This document shows positions 34,342-43,421 of a stretch of 64,000 bases of DNA, one piece after another. Position 1 is the stretch's first letter. The number at the start of each line of letters is the position of its first letter. Position numbers and translations under genes: made by a program. This DNA comes from Luteolibacter sp. GTDB lineage: Bacteria > Verrucomicrobiota > Verrucomicrobiia > Verrucomicrobiales > Akkermansiaceae. The notes under the pieces are model-generated. The model ran no database searches and had not been told where the DNA came from. It saw only the letters and a program-made list of their open reading frames with translations. The stretch lies in contig JAUYNL010000070.1 of NCBI GenBank assembly GCA_030696085.1, positions 38,504-102,503 of the forward strand. The letters run 5' to 3'.

Positions 34342-36303
34342 TCAATAAATGACAACAAGCCGCATGAAACGGCTGGGACCGTCGCGGAGCACGGTGGCCG
34401 TTCGCATCTGTTCGGCATCCGGTTCGGTGAGCTGCACACCCGCCGGCGTCCAGTCGGAGAAATCGGTGCAGGTTTCCACCCGATAGGTGACGCCTTCGGC
34501 ACCGGCCTTGAAGCTCATGCGCATCTCGTCCGCCTCGAATACCGGCTGCGGAATGTCGCCGCTGAGGTTCAGGTTCGGGTTCAGGTCCAGCGCGTAGGCC
34601 AAGAGGAGACTGACGCCATCCCCGTTGGCGTCGTCCATCGGATCGGAATCCAGAGGCAGGCCGTAGGAGGTGAACCAGGAGGAAATGGGCCCGAGTTCGA
34701 CCGAGGGGTAGCCATTCCAGGTGGGCGCGGTGAAACCAATCGCATTCTTGAGGAAATAGACCGCGAAACCAGGACCCACATTCTGGAAGACGTTGAGACC
34801 GAAATAATTAGTATTCAGCCAATTCCCCTCAAAGTTCGCACGGGTCAATGAAGCGCAGTTGGCAAAGGCGGTGGAATTGACGGTAACAATCGACGCCGGC
34901 AGCGTCACTGAAGTCAATCCGCTACAATACCGGAAGGCGGATGTCGAAATCGTGGTTACAGTGGAAGGAATCAAAACATCGCCACCCAAGCCACCCGGAT
35001 AGGCCACTAGGCTCTTCCCTGTAGACGAATAGAGCGCTCCTGTTCCGCTTTTAAATCTCGGACATCCCGCATCCACGATGAACGACGTCAGCGAACTGCA
35101 ACCCAAGAATGCCTCCGTGTAGTATGCAGTAACCGAACTTGGTATCTGAACGGTCGTCAGACCCACTGCGAACCGGAAAGCCTCGGCCTGAATCGATGTC
35201 ACGCCCGACGGAATCACATAAGGACCGATCCGCCCTCTCGGATAGACCAGCAGCATTGTATTCAATTTATCGAACAGCACCCCATCCTGACTGCTGAAGC
35301 TGAGATTGACCGGATTCACCGTGATCGAAGTCATCGCAGTGGTCCCTTCGAAAACATTCGTCCCAAGCGTGGTGGCCGCACCCGAGGCGATTTCAAAACT
35401 GAGCAGCGAGCTGCATGACCTGAACGCGTCATTCCCGAATGCCGTCACGGAAGACGGAATGGAGATTGTCGTGAGTGACGTGCAGAGCTCGAAGGCACTG
35501 GTTCCGATGCGCGGCACTCCGGACGGGATCACCACTGATGTCAGCGCGCTGCATTGCAAGAACACAAACGTCCCGAGACTCGTGACCGTCGGGGGAATCA
35601 CGATGCTTGGAGGAACGGTCTCCGCACCGGATGTCGAGATACTGGTCAGGCTGGGACATTTCGCAAACGCACTGCCTTCAATCGCCGTGATCCCCGACTC
35701 TGGAAGCACCACCGACTCAAGGCTGATGCAGTCAGAGAAAGTTCCTAAATTGATCGTGGTCACCCCTGCCGGGATCTCAATATCAGTTAGACCGGTGCAG
35801 AACCCGAAGGCGTAGGTTCCGATAGAAGTCACCGTCGTGGGCAGGATCAGACCTCTCAAGCCGCCGCACAGGTAGAACGCCGCGTTCCCGATGCTGGTCA
35901 AGCCTTCAGGTAGCGTCACCTCAGCCAGAGCGGTACACTTGTTGAAGGCATTGTCGCCAATGCTGCTCACTCCTGCGGGAACCGACACGGAGGTGATCGC
36001 GGCGCAATTGATGAAGGCTTCCGCTCCAATCGCGGTGACCGGTTTCCCATCAATTTCAGCCGGAATATCAACCACTCCGGTCGCTGCTTCCGGATAATCG
36101 GTGATGGTGATGGTCTCGGTCTCGCCGACGACGACCACCGCGTAGGTGTAATCTCCGAATTGTTCCGCAGCCAGGGCGGAAATCATGCCACCGGCGAGCG
36201 CCAGGATTTTCCAGACGGGACTCGCGTTGCGGCTTCGCAGCCTGGAAGAAACAAACTGCGGCGACGGGAAACGAAGGATGGATTGAAAGGGATTTGCGAT
36301 CAT
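34342..36303 (-). CDS. BspA-like leucine-rich repeat surface protein (LRR_5)
   Basis: 653 residues from the ATG at 36303; a longer frame to 36456 would overlap mutL and was rejected. A signal peptide (KILALAGGMISALAAE) starts after a basic segment. About 15 repeats of the BspA type follow, each near 23 residues with AFxxCxxLTSVxIPxxVTSIG, from about residue 80 to 480. The last 130 residues form a separate beta domain with DDANGDGVSLLLAYALDLNP, which recurs in verrucomicrobial surface proteins. Such repeats usually mediate binding to host or matrix. No anchor motif such as PEP-CTERM is visible. Confidence 0.85.
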   Translation of the reverse strand: MIANPFQSILRFPSPQFVSSRLRSRNASPVWKILALAGGMISALAAEQFGDYTYAVVVVGETETITITDYPEAATGVVDIPAEIDGKPVTAIGAEAFINCAAITSVSVPAGVSSIGDNAFNKCTALAEVTLPEGLTSIGNAAFYLCGGLRGLILPTTVTSIGTYAFGFCTGLTDIEIPAGVTTINLGTFSDCISLESVVLPESGITAIEGSAFAKCPSLTSISTSGAETVPPSIVIPPTVTSLGTFVFLQCSALTSVVIPSGVPRIGTSAFELCTSLTTISIPSSVTAFGNDAFRSCSSLLSFEIASGAATTLGTNVFEGTTAMTSITVNPVNLSFSSQDGVLFDKLNTMLLVYPRGRIGPYVIPSGVTSIQAEAFRFAVGLTTVQIPSSVTAYYTEAFLGCSSLTSFIVDAGCPRFKSGTGALYSSTGKSLVAYPGGLGGDVLIPSTVTTISTSAFRYCSGLTSVTLPASIVTVNSTAFANCASLTRANFEGNWLNTNYFGLNVFQNVGPGFAVYFLKNAIGFTAPTWNGYPSVELGPISSWFTSYGLPLDSDPMDDANGDGVSLLLAYALDLNPNLNLSGDIPQPVFEADEMRMSFKAGAEGVTYRVETCTDFSDWTPAGVQLTEPDAEQMRTATVLRDGPSRFMRLVVIY

Positions 36304-36385
36304 CTCACCGATCCGAATATCAATAATTCCGAAGCGAAACAAGCCCCTTTTTGGCGGTATTTTAAAAAAACCGCCGAGTTTCCGC

Positions 36386-38137
36386 TCAGGATTTGGTGAT
36401 ACCGAAGCGGCGCTCCAGCTCGCGCATGCCGAACTCCGTGAGAGTAGGCCGGCCATCGGCGGTGCAGTAGGGCAGCTCGCAGGTGAACAAGTCCGCCAGC
36501 AGCGACCGGGCTTCGGCGAGCCGAGGGATTACAAGGTTTGCCGCGCGTTTGGCGAGCACTTTGGAGAGGCGCTCGAAGGCGAAACGGGCACCGGAAACGG
36601 GGTCGTGCAGCAGTTCATCGAGCAATTCACCGAGAAAGGCCCTGGGGTCCTCCACGCCGAGGCAGGCGGGCAGAGTGCGGATTTGCACGGTATTTCCACC
36701 GAAGGAGTCCACCTCTATCCCTGCGGAACCGAGGGCGATGCGTTCGCGCAGCAGCAGATCGAGGTCCCGCGGATCGAGTTCCAGCAGCACCGGCACAAGC
36801 AATCCCTGCGTCTGGAGGCTGCCATCGCGTTGGCGGAGCAGGTTTTCATAAAAAATCCGCTCCTTGGCCGCCTTCGGGTCGAAGAGAACCAGGCCATCGG
36901 CGCTTTCCAGGACCACGAAGCGCTGTTGCAGCATGCCCATGATGCGAAAATCCGGGGTGACTCCCCCGCCCTGTTCGGGTGCTGTTTCCGTGGGATCCTG
37001 AGCGGCGGCCGGAGTCGGCACCCAGCCCTCAAGCATCGGCTGCGGTGTCCGGAACGTGGTCGCCACGGGCGGCACGAGGATTTCCGGCAATTCGCTGCGG
37101 ACCACCTCGATGGCCGGAGACGCCGCTTTGACCGGGAGCACCGGCGCAGGCGGACGCAGCCCGCCGGTGACGGATTCCAGAATCGCCTCGCGCACATCGA
37201 GCGGCCGGTGAAAGCGCACCTCGCGCTTGGCCGGATGCACGTTCACATCCACCAGCGCCGGTTCCAGATCGAGCCACAACCAGGCGGCGGGATGCAGCCC
37301 GTCCGCGAGGGCTCCGCGGAACCCTTCGGCCAGCGCGCGGGAAATCACCGCATCCTCGACCGGCCGGCCGTTGAGAAACACGAATTGATGCCGCCTCCCC
37401 TTCCGCGCGTGACTGGAGGGCAGCACGAATCCCTCCACCGAGATGCCATTTCCATGTGTGAGCGGTAGCGCGATCAGTTCCCGCGCCATCTCAGGCCCGA
37501 GCAACTGGCGCACCCGGTCCACCGCTTTTGCCGCGGGCGGCAGATCGAACACCTCGCGGTCATCCCTCCGCAGGCGGAAGCGTACCCAAGGCGCGGCCAG
37601 TGCGTGCAGCCGGAGCTGGTGCTCCACATGCGCGGCCTCCGTGGTCTCGGCCCGAAGGAATTTCCGGCGTGCCGGCATGTTGAAAAACAAGGACTTCGCC
37701 TCGATCACCGTGCCGGGCGCACAACCGGCATCCCGCACGTCCCGGATTTTTCCGCCATCCACCAGGATTTCCGTTCCCGCCACCGCATCGGACTCGCGGG
37801 TGACCATCCGGAAACGCGAGACGCTGGCAATGCTCGGCACCGCCTCGCCGCGAAATCCAAGCGTCCGGATCGCCGCCAGATCTCCCGCCACGCGCAGCTT
37901 GCTGGTCGCGTGCCGCTCCAGCGAGAGCAGCGCATCCTCGCGAGACATGCCGCAGCCGTCGTCGCTCACCCGAATCAAGGCCGCGCCGCCCTGATCCATG
38001 TCCACGCGGATCTCGCGCGCCCCGGCGTCGATGCTGTTTTCAACCAGTTCCTTCACCACGGAAGCCGGGCGCTCGACCACCTCTCCCGCCGCCACCTGGC
38101 TGGCGAGAATATCGGGGAGCACTCGGATTTTCGGCAC
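36386..38137 (-). CDS. mutL: DNA mismatch repair endonuclease MutL
   Basis: 583 residues, near the family's usual length. The N-terminal GHKL ATPase has the motifs ENSIDAGA (N in motif I), DDGCGM (motif II) and GFRGEAVPSIASVS (motif III). A central linker rich in P/A separates it from the C-terminal MutL dimerisation domain, which ends in CELPYCTADGRPTLTEFGMRELERRF. I do not see the DQHA(X)2E(X)4E endonuclease motif; the usual position reads FDPKAAKERIFYE, so endonuclease activity may be absent. Confidence 0.93.
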   Translation of the reverse strand: MPKIRVLPDILASQVAAGEVVERPASVVKELVENSIDAGAREIRVDMDQGGAALIRVSDDGCGMSREDALLSLERHATSKLRVAGDLAAIRTLGFRGEAVPSIASVSRFRMVTRESDAVAGTEILVDGGKIRDVRDAGCAPGTVIEAKSLFFNMPARRKFLRAETTEAAHVEHQLRLHALAAPWVRFRLRRDDREVFDLPPAAKAVDRVRQLLGPEMARELIALPLTHGNGISVEGFVLPSSHARKGRRHQFVFLNGRPVEDAVISRALAEGFRGALADGLHPAAWLWLDLEPALVDVNVHPAKREVRFHRPLDVREAILESVTGGLRPPAPVLPVKAASPAIEVVRSELPEILVPPVATTFRTPQPMLEGWVPTPAAAQDPTETAPEQGGGVTPDFRIMGMLQQRFVVLESADGLVLFDPKAAKERIFYENLLRQRDGSLQTQGLLVPVLLELDPRDLDLLLRERIALGSAGIEVDSFGGNTVQIRTLPACLGVEDPRAFLGELLDELLHDPVSGARFAFERLSKVLAKRAANLVIPRLAEARSLLADLFTCELPYCTADGRPTLTEFGMRELERRFGITKS

Positions 38138-38232
38138 GGCGCAAGCCTTATCCTCGAAAGGATATTAGGAAACCACGAAACACTCGAAGCATCACGAAAA
38201 TCAAAGATTTCGGGATCATTTTCGCTTGCGAC

Positions 38233-38246
38233 TTAGCCAAGGCTAA
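38233..38246. promoter_or_regulatory. Candidate DtxR-family operator upstream of feo
   Basis: TTAGCCAAGGCTAA is a palindrome with two 6-bp perfect arms and an AA centre. It ends 22 bases before the ATG of the DtxR-FeoA gene. Its TTAG...CTAA ends match the known DtxR/IdeR-type box. Placement fits autoregulation by iron. The call rests on this match and on the gene it precedes; no second copy was found nearby. Confidence 0.55.
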
Positions 38247-38268
38247 TTTATTTACCCCCAACAAATTC

Positions 38269-39216
38269 ATGAGGCTCTTTGAAAAAACATCTTCCGGAAC
38301 ACTCCGGATTCAACTTGAGGACGCCCTGAAGCATTTGCTGGATTGCGACGAATCCGGGCGCGGAGCGACGGTCGATAGCCTGGCCGGCGCCCTGTCCCGC
38401 CCGCGCGGGGATGCGGCGGAAATTCTAGGCCAACTCCGCAGCCGTGGCCTGGCGACGGCGATCGGCGACGTCCATCGCCTCACCGAGGACGGGCGCTTGT
38501 ATGCCCTGCAGGTGGTGCGCACCCACCGGCTTTACGAAACATGGCTGGCCCGCGAAACGAGCACCCCGGCGGTGGATTGGCATCGCGAGGCGCACAAGGC
38601 GGAGCATCACCTGGAAGCGGCGGAGGTCGATGCCATGGCGGACCGCCTCAACAACCCGCGCTTTGATCCCCACGGCGATCCGATCCCCACCCGCGAGGGG
38701 CAGTTGCCGAAACGCACGCTCACCGCGCTAGCCTCATGGCCGGACGGCCGCAGCGCGCGCATCGAGCACATCGAGGACGAACCAGAGGCCCTCTTCCAGC
38801 AAGCCGAGGCGCTGGGTTTCTCCCCCGGCACTCGTCTCGACGAATCGCGGCACCTGGTGGACGGCTCGATCGAATGCCTCACGGAAGGCAGGCGCGTCAC
38901 GATTCCCGCCGCGGTGACGAGCTTGATCCATGTGGCGGCCCCGGAGCCCGGCGACCTGCCGCCCGCGGGGCTGGGCCGACTATCAGACCTGGCGGTGGGC
39001 GGCGAGGCGCTCGTTTACGCGCTGGCCCCATCCTGCACCGGTCCCGAACGCCGGCGCCTGCTAGATCTGGGCGTGGTGCCGGGCACGCGCATCCGTTGCG
39101 AGTTCGCCAGCCCCTTCGGCACTCCGCGGAGTTATGACATCCGCGGCGCGCTCATCGCCCTGCGCGAGCACCAGGCGGACCGCATTCTCATCCATGACAC
39201 AGCGGCAAAGGCATGA
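38269..39216 (+). CDS. DtxR-type metalloregulator fused to FeoA domains
   Basis: 315 residues. The N-terminal ~70 residues are a winged helix (ATVDSLAGALSRPRGDAAEILGQL, then a wing with IGDVHRLTEDGR). The DtxR dimerisation/metal region follows (HKAEHHLEAAEVDAMADRL and the signature PHGDPIP). The last 150 residues contain FeoA-type SH3-like sequence, with the phrase RRLLDLGVVPGTRIRCEF. The gene precedes feoB with a four-base overlap, so it is a regulator/FeoA combined in the iron(II) uptake operon. A fusion of DtxR and FeoA is known in other bacteria. I am confident of the parts. Confidence 0.88.
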   Translation: MRLFEKTSSGTLRIQLEDALKHLLDCDESGRGATVDSLAGALSRPRGDAAEILGQLRSRGLATAIGDVHRLTEDGRLYALQVVRTHRLYETWLARETSTPAVDWHREAHKAEHHLEAAEVDAMADRLNNPRFDPHGDPIPTREGQLPKRTLTALASWPDGRSARIEHIEDEPEALFQQAEALGFSPGTRLDESRHLVDGSIECLTEGRRVTIPAAVTSLIHVAAPEPGDLPPAGLGRLSDLAVGGEALVYALAPSCTGPERRRLLDLGVVPGTRIRCEFASPFGTPRSYDIRGALIALREHQADRILIHDTAAKA

Positions 39217-40022
39217 GCACCCCCGATCCCCACGAACCCGGCGCGACATGCGTGGCCTGCCCATCCCGCTTCAGCCAGCTGCGCAAACTCGGACTGCGCA
39301 TCCAGGACAGCCATTTTGTGGTCGCCCTCGCCGGAAATCCCAACACCGGAAAAACCACCGTCTTCAACGCCCTCACCGGCCTGCGCATGCACACCGGCAA
39401 CTGGCCGGGAAAAACCATCAGCCGCGCGGAAGGCGGATTTTCCTACGAGGATAAACGCTTCAAGCTCGTCGATCTGCCGGGCACCTACTCGCTACTATCA
39501 GCCTCGCCCGATGAGGAGGTCGCGCGCACTTTCCTGCTCTTCGGCCAGCCTGACGTGACGGTGATCGTGGCGGACGCCACCTGCATGGAGCGAAACCTCA
39601 ACCTGGTGCTCCAAGTGCTGCAAATCACCCGCCGCGCCGTGCTCTGCCTCAACCTGATGGATGAGGCCCGCGCCAATGGCATCGAAATCGACACCCGCAA
39701 TCTCGCCCGCGATCTCGGCATCCCGGTGGTTCCCTGCGCCGCGCGCTCAAGCCATGGAATTCCGGAGTTGATCCGGGAAATCTCCATCATGGCCCGGCGA
39801 AACGATACTCCCCCGCCCCGCCGGCTGCCGCTGGAAATTCCGGGCTTGCGGCTGGCGCTCGATCAGGTGGAGGCGGATCTGCACCAGTCCTTTCCTAACT
39901 TGCCGCAACCACGCTGGGTGGCGCTTCGTTTGCTGGAAGGCGATCGCGAGATCATGGAGGCCGTGCGTTCCGGCGAAATCGGCACCCTCGCGGAACCCGT
40001 CGGCGCACAACTCACATCCTGA
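39213..40022 (+). CDS. feoB: FeoB N-terminal GTPase domain as a separate gene
   Basis: 269 residues. It holds the complete G domain of the ferrous iron transporter: G1 GNPNTGKTT, G3 DLPGTYSL and G4 NLMD, and the FeoB-specific helical region after it. It lacks the membrane permease, which is encoded by the next gene. The stop codon and the next start share bases in a TGATG, so the two are translationally coupled. Usually FeoB is one protein of about 700-800 residues. The split seems designed rather than accidental, since both parts have clean ends, but a sequencing frameshift is not excluded. Confidence 0.88.
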   Translation: MSTPDPHEPGATCVACPSRFSQLRKLGLRIQDSHFVVALAGNPNTGKTTVFNALTGLRMHTGNWPGKTISRAEGGFSYEDKRFKLVDLPGTYSLLSASPDEEVARTFLLFGQPDVTVIVADATCMERNLNLVLQVLQITRRAVLCLNLMDEARANGIEIDTRNLARDLGIPVVPCAARSSHGIPELIREISIMARRNDTPPPRRLPLEIPGLRLALDQVEADLHQSFPNLPQPRWVALRLLEGDREIMEAVRSGEIGTLAEPVGAQLTS

Positions 40023-41431
40023 TGAAATCCCCTGAAGACGTGCTCAAACAAGCCGCGGAGCTGCGCTGGCAGTTGCCGCAGAACCTGCACGACCGCATCG
40101 CGGAGTCGATCCACGGCGAGGCCGCGCGCATCGCCGGGCGCAGCGCCACCCGCAGCGCGGGCAAGCGGCGGCTGGCATGGCAGCAGAAGCTCGACCATCT
40201 TCTAACCAGTCCATGGACGGCCTTCCCCATCATGGTGGCGGTGCTGGGTGCGATTCTCTGGCTGACCATCGTCGGCGCGAACGTGCCGTCCGGCCTGCTC
40301 GCCTCGCTGCTGGTGGACCAGGGGCACGCGCTGCTCACGGAATGGTTCCTTTCCGCCGGGGCCCCGGCATGGTTGAAAGGGCTGGTCGTCGATGGCATGT
40401 ATCTCGCCACCGCCTGGGTGATCGCCGTGATGCTGCCACCGATGGCGATATTCTTTCCCTGCTTCACTTTGTTGGAGGACTTCGGATTCCTGCCGCGCGT
40501 GGCCTTCAACTTGGACCGGATTTTCCAGAAAGCCGGAGCCCACGGCAAGCAGGCGCTGACCATGGCCATGGGCCTCGGATGCAACGCCGCCGGCGTGGTG
40601 GCCACCCGCATCATCGATTCACCGCGCGAACGCCTCATCGCCATCATCACCAACAACTTCTCGCTCTGCAACGGCCGCTGGCCGACGCAGATCCTGATGG
40701 CGTCCGTATTCATCGGCAGCCTCGCGCCGAAAGGCTGGGGCGGCTCGATCGCCGCGCTCTCGGTGCTGGTCGTCGCGTTGTTAGGATTCGGTTTCGCGCT
40801 GCTCACCTCATGGCTGCTGGCCCGCACGGTGCTGCGCGGCGAGGCCACCAGCTTCAGCCTGGAACTCCCGCCCTACCGCCCGCCGAATTTCTGGAAAACC
40901 CTCTACACCTCGCTCATCGACCGCACCTTGATCGTGCTCTGGCGCGCCGTGGTCTTCGCCCTGCCCGCCGGTGCCCTCATCTGGCTCTGCGCGAACATCC
41001 CAGTGGGCGATGCCAGCCTCGCCGCATGGTTCGTGCGGCTCTCCGATCCGCTGGCGTGGACGATGGGCCTCACCGGCGTGATCCTGCTCGCCTACATCGT
41101 GGCCATTCCCGCCAATGAAATCGTGGTGCCCACCATCCTGATGCTCACCGTGCTGATCACCGGTGCGGCGGGCGGCGCGGGTGCGGGCGTGATGTTCGAG
41201 CCCGACACGGAAACCGTGCGCGCCATACTAACAGCAGGCGGCTGGACCACGCTCACCGCCGTATGCCTGATGCTCTTCAGCCTCTGCCACAATCCCTGCT
41301 CGACCACTCTCTACACCATCTATCAGGAAACCCGCAGCGTGAAATGGACCGCCGTTTCCGCGCTGCTGCCGCTGGTGATGGGTTTCCTGCTCTGCGCCAT
41401 GGTCGCGGCCGTCTGGCGGGCGCTGGCATGA
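40022..41431 (+). CDS. feoB: FeoB C-terminal permease domain as a separate gene
   Basis: 469 residues. About nine or ten transmembrane helices make up the ferrous iron channel of FeoB. Recognisable motifs are GLGCNAAGVVATR, equivalent to the GCNVPA(I) gate motif, and the second gate region LCNGRWPTQI. It begins immediately at the stop of the GTPase gene (TGATG). It belongs to the same iron(II) uptake system, working with the GTPase and the FeoA part of the first gene. Functional partnership depends on the two proteins associating in the inner membrane. Confidence 0.9.
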   Translation: MKSPEDVLKQAAELRWQLPQNLHDRIAESIHGEAARIAGRSATRSAGKRRLAWQQKLDHLLTSPWTAFPIMVAVLGAILWLTIVGANVPSGLLASLLVDQGHALLTEWFLSAGAPAWLKGLVVDGMYLATAWVIAVMLPPMAIFFPCFTLLEDFGFLPRVAFNLDRIFQKAGAHGKQALTMAMGLGCNAAGVVATRIIDSPRERLIAIITNNFSLCNGRWPTQILMASVFIGSLAPKGWGGSIAALSVLVVALLGFGFALLTSWLLARTVLRGEATSFSLELPPYRPPNFWKTLYTSLIDRTLIVLWRAVVFALPAGALIWLCANIPVGDASLAAWFVRLSDPLAWTMGLTGVILLAYIVAIPANEIVVPTILMLTVLITGAAGGAGAGVMFEPDTETVRAILTAGGWTTLTAVCLMLFSLCHNPCSTTLYTIYQETRSVKWTAVSALLPLVMGFLLCAMVAAVWRALA

Positions 41432-41974
41432 TCAAGGGCGCGGTGGCGGATGCGCCGGATCGTCAGAAGTAAAGAGTTCGCCATCCGCTCCGCGAGAGCG
41501 GATTTCCAGGTGATCGCGGGAAATCATGTGGAAGAAATAGGGGTTTCCCCATGAGTCCAACAGGTTTCCAGCGGCATCCAGGCGCGGATGGGGGCGGGGA
41601 AAAAACCAGATGCGCTGAGGATTGCCACCTGCCAAAGCGTTGAGCACCTGGGCATTGTCCTCGCCGGCGGGGAACGCGCCGAATTCACGGCGATAGGCTT
41701 CCAAAATGTTCATCAACACCTCGATCTCGCGTTGCGGCGAAACGCCCGCCCTGCCGAATGCCGCACCTTCCGGATGCACCACGGCGGCGGGCGGCGTGTC
41801 ACCTGCGGTGCGCGAGACCGCGCGGCCCGGCGACCATGTTTCCTTAGTTGGTCCCGGCGGCGGTGTGATGCGGTTCAACCCATCGGATGTCACCACCGGA
41901 GCACGCGTGGGGAACCAAGCCAGCCAGCAGCCCGCCGCGATGGCCAGGAGCAGGGCGGCTATGCGGAATTTCAT
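41432..41974 (-). CDS. GspG-like protein lacking a prepilin leader
   Basis: 180 residues from the ATG at 41974. An N-terminal hydrophobic segment (FRIAALLLAIAAGCWLAWF) would act as a signal or anchor; there is no prepilin glycine-glutamate motif. The C-terminal part matches type II secretion pseudopilin GspG: NLLDSWGNPYFFHM, then RSRGADGELFTSDD, where the aspartates form the calcium loop. The helix of a true GspG is replaced by a proline-rich linker. It lies just after the DUF1501/DUF1800 pair on the same strand, so it may be co-expressed with them. Confidence 0.72.
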   Translation of the reverse strand: MKFRIAALLLAIAAGCWLAWFPTRAPVVTSDGLNRITPPPGPTKETWSPGRAVSRTAGDTPPAAVVHPEGAAFGRAGVSPQREIEVLMNILEAYRREFGAFPAGEDNAQVLNALAGGNPQRIWFFPRPHPRLDAAGNLLDSWGNPYFFHMISRDHLEIRSRGADGELFTSDDPAHPPPRP

Positions 41975-41999
41975 CAGGCGGACCTTGCTGGAAACGAAT

Positions 42000-43421
42000 C
42001 TAACCATTCATGAAGCCCAAATCGCTGCTGGCGAAGCGGCCGATGTTAGGCAGCACCAGAGGCAGGTCCGACGCGGAGACGCCGAACCAGCGGGCGAGCG
42101 TGGCGGCCATCTCGTCGGTGGAGATTTTCGGGATCCAGGAACCGCGCGAGCCGGTATCGTCCGGGCCGCGGATTTCCAGGGTCGGGACATCGCCATAAAG
42201 CCGGCCGCCGCGCACCGCACCGCCCAGCACGAGATGATGACCGCCCCAGGCGTGGTCGGAGCCTTTGCCGTTGCTGTTATACGTGCGGTTGAAATCGGAA
42301 GCGGTGAAGAGCGTGACTTTCTCGGCGAGCCCGAGATCTGCGGTGGCCTGATGGAAATCAGCGCAGGCGGTGGCGAGCTCACGCAGCAAGGCGTCGTGAT
42401 CCTGAAGCTGGGCGTCATGGGTGTCGAACCCACCGAGCGCGGCGAAGAAAATCTGCCGTTTCATACCGAGAGCGGATCGCGCCTGGATGAGCCGCAGGAT
42501 CATGCGGAGCTGGGCGGCCACGCGGTTGAGCGCGCCGGCGGACGAGGTGGAGTTAGGAAACTTCTCGCTGTATAAGGGCACGGTGGCGAGCACGGCCTTG
42601 AGCAGCGTGTCATTGGCCACCGCGCGATTCATGATGGCGGCGTATTCGGCCTCGAAGGCATGGCCGTAGGACTTGCCGAGGATTTGGTTGAGCGCCTGGT
42701 ATTGTTCCCGGACCGGCGACCAGGTCTCGTTGTATTGCGAGAGGCCGATGCTGCCCTGCGGCGTGACGTGGTATTGCAACACCTCGTTGCCGACCTGGAA
42801 GAAGTTGGATCCGGCGATGGAAATGTTCATCGATACCTGCGAGCCGGCGTTGAGCGATTGCAGGAGATCGGCAAGCCGGCCGCCCCAGCCGACCTTGAGC
42901 GGAGAATCCGGCACCGAGGTCTGCCACTGGACCTGCTGGTCGTTGTGGGAAAACAGGTGCGGCGGCAGCGCGGCGCCACCGGATAGATATTCGGCCTTGG
43001 TGATCGGCGCGACCAGCGTGCCGACATTGCAGACGAGCGCCATTTTCCCAGATTCAAAAAACGGATGCAGCGCGGCCATCGCCGGATGCAGCCCGAAATC
43101 ACGCCCATCACCCGCAGGCAGGGTGAGCGGCAGCAGCGTGTCACGGCCCAACGCAAGGATGCCGCGGTCGCGCTCGTAGGCGGCGTAGGCGGCCAGGTCA
43201 CGCGGGACCAACAGGTTGTTCGCATCGTTGCCACCGTAGAGGAAGAGGCAGATGAGCGCCCTGTCGTCATCCGCTCCGCCGGGCAGTCCCTGGGCGGAGA
43301 GAGTGGCGTTGAAAAGCCGCAGCGTGCCGATGGTGGAAAGTGCGCCGGCAAGGCCCAGCCCGGCGCAGGCGGACTGGCCGATGAAGCGGCGGCGGCTGAG
43401 ATTGGCGGAATCGGGTTTCAT
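42000..43421 (-). CDS. DUF1501 protein with Tat signal
   Basis: 473 residues. A twin-arginine signal (SRRRFIGQSACAGLGLAGAL) starts it. The DUF1501 domain follows (ALICLFLYGGNDANNLLVP, DDTGSRG), which belongs to the alkaline-phosphatase-like fold in family terms. It starts exactly where the DUF1800 gene stops (four-base overlap), the standard pairing of these families. It is different enough from the DUF1501 protein at 21509 to be an old paralogue. Confidence 0.88.
   Translation of the reverse strand: MKPDSANLSRRRFIGQSACAGLGLAGALSTIGTLRLFNATLSAQGLPGGADDDRALICLFLYGGNDANNLLVPRDLAAYAAYERDRGILALGRDTLLPLTLPAGDGRDFGLHPAMAALHPFFESGKMALVCNVGTLVAPITKAEYLSGGAALPPHLFSHNDQQVQWQTSVPDSPLKVGWGGRLADLLQSLNAGSQVSMNISIAGSNFFQVGNEVLQYHVTPQGSIGLSQYNETWSPVREQYQALNQILGKSYGHAFEAEYAAIMNRAVANDTLLKAVLATVPLYSEKFPNSTSSAGALNRVAAQLRMILRLIQARSALGMKRQIFFAALGGFDTHDAQLQDHDALLRELATACADFHQATADLGLAEKVTLFTASDFNRTYNSNGKGSDHAWGGHHLVLGGAVRGGRLYGDVPTLEIRGPDDTGSRGSWIPKISTDEMAATLARWFGVSASDLPLVLPNIGRFASSDLGFMNG

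Noticed and set aside
39213..41431. feoB as a frameshifted pseudogene
   Set aside because: Both halves have complete motifs and a tidy TGATG coupling, so a natural split is the better reading, though resequencing is named as a check.
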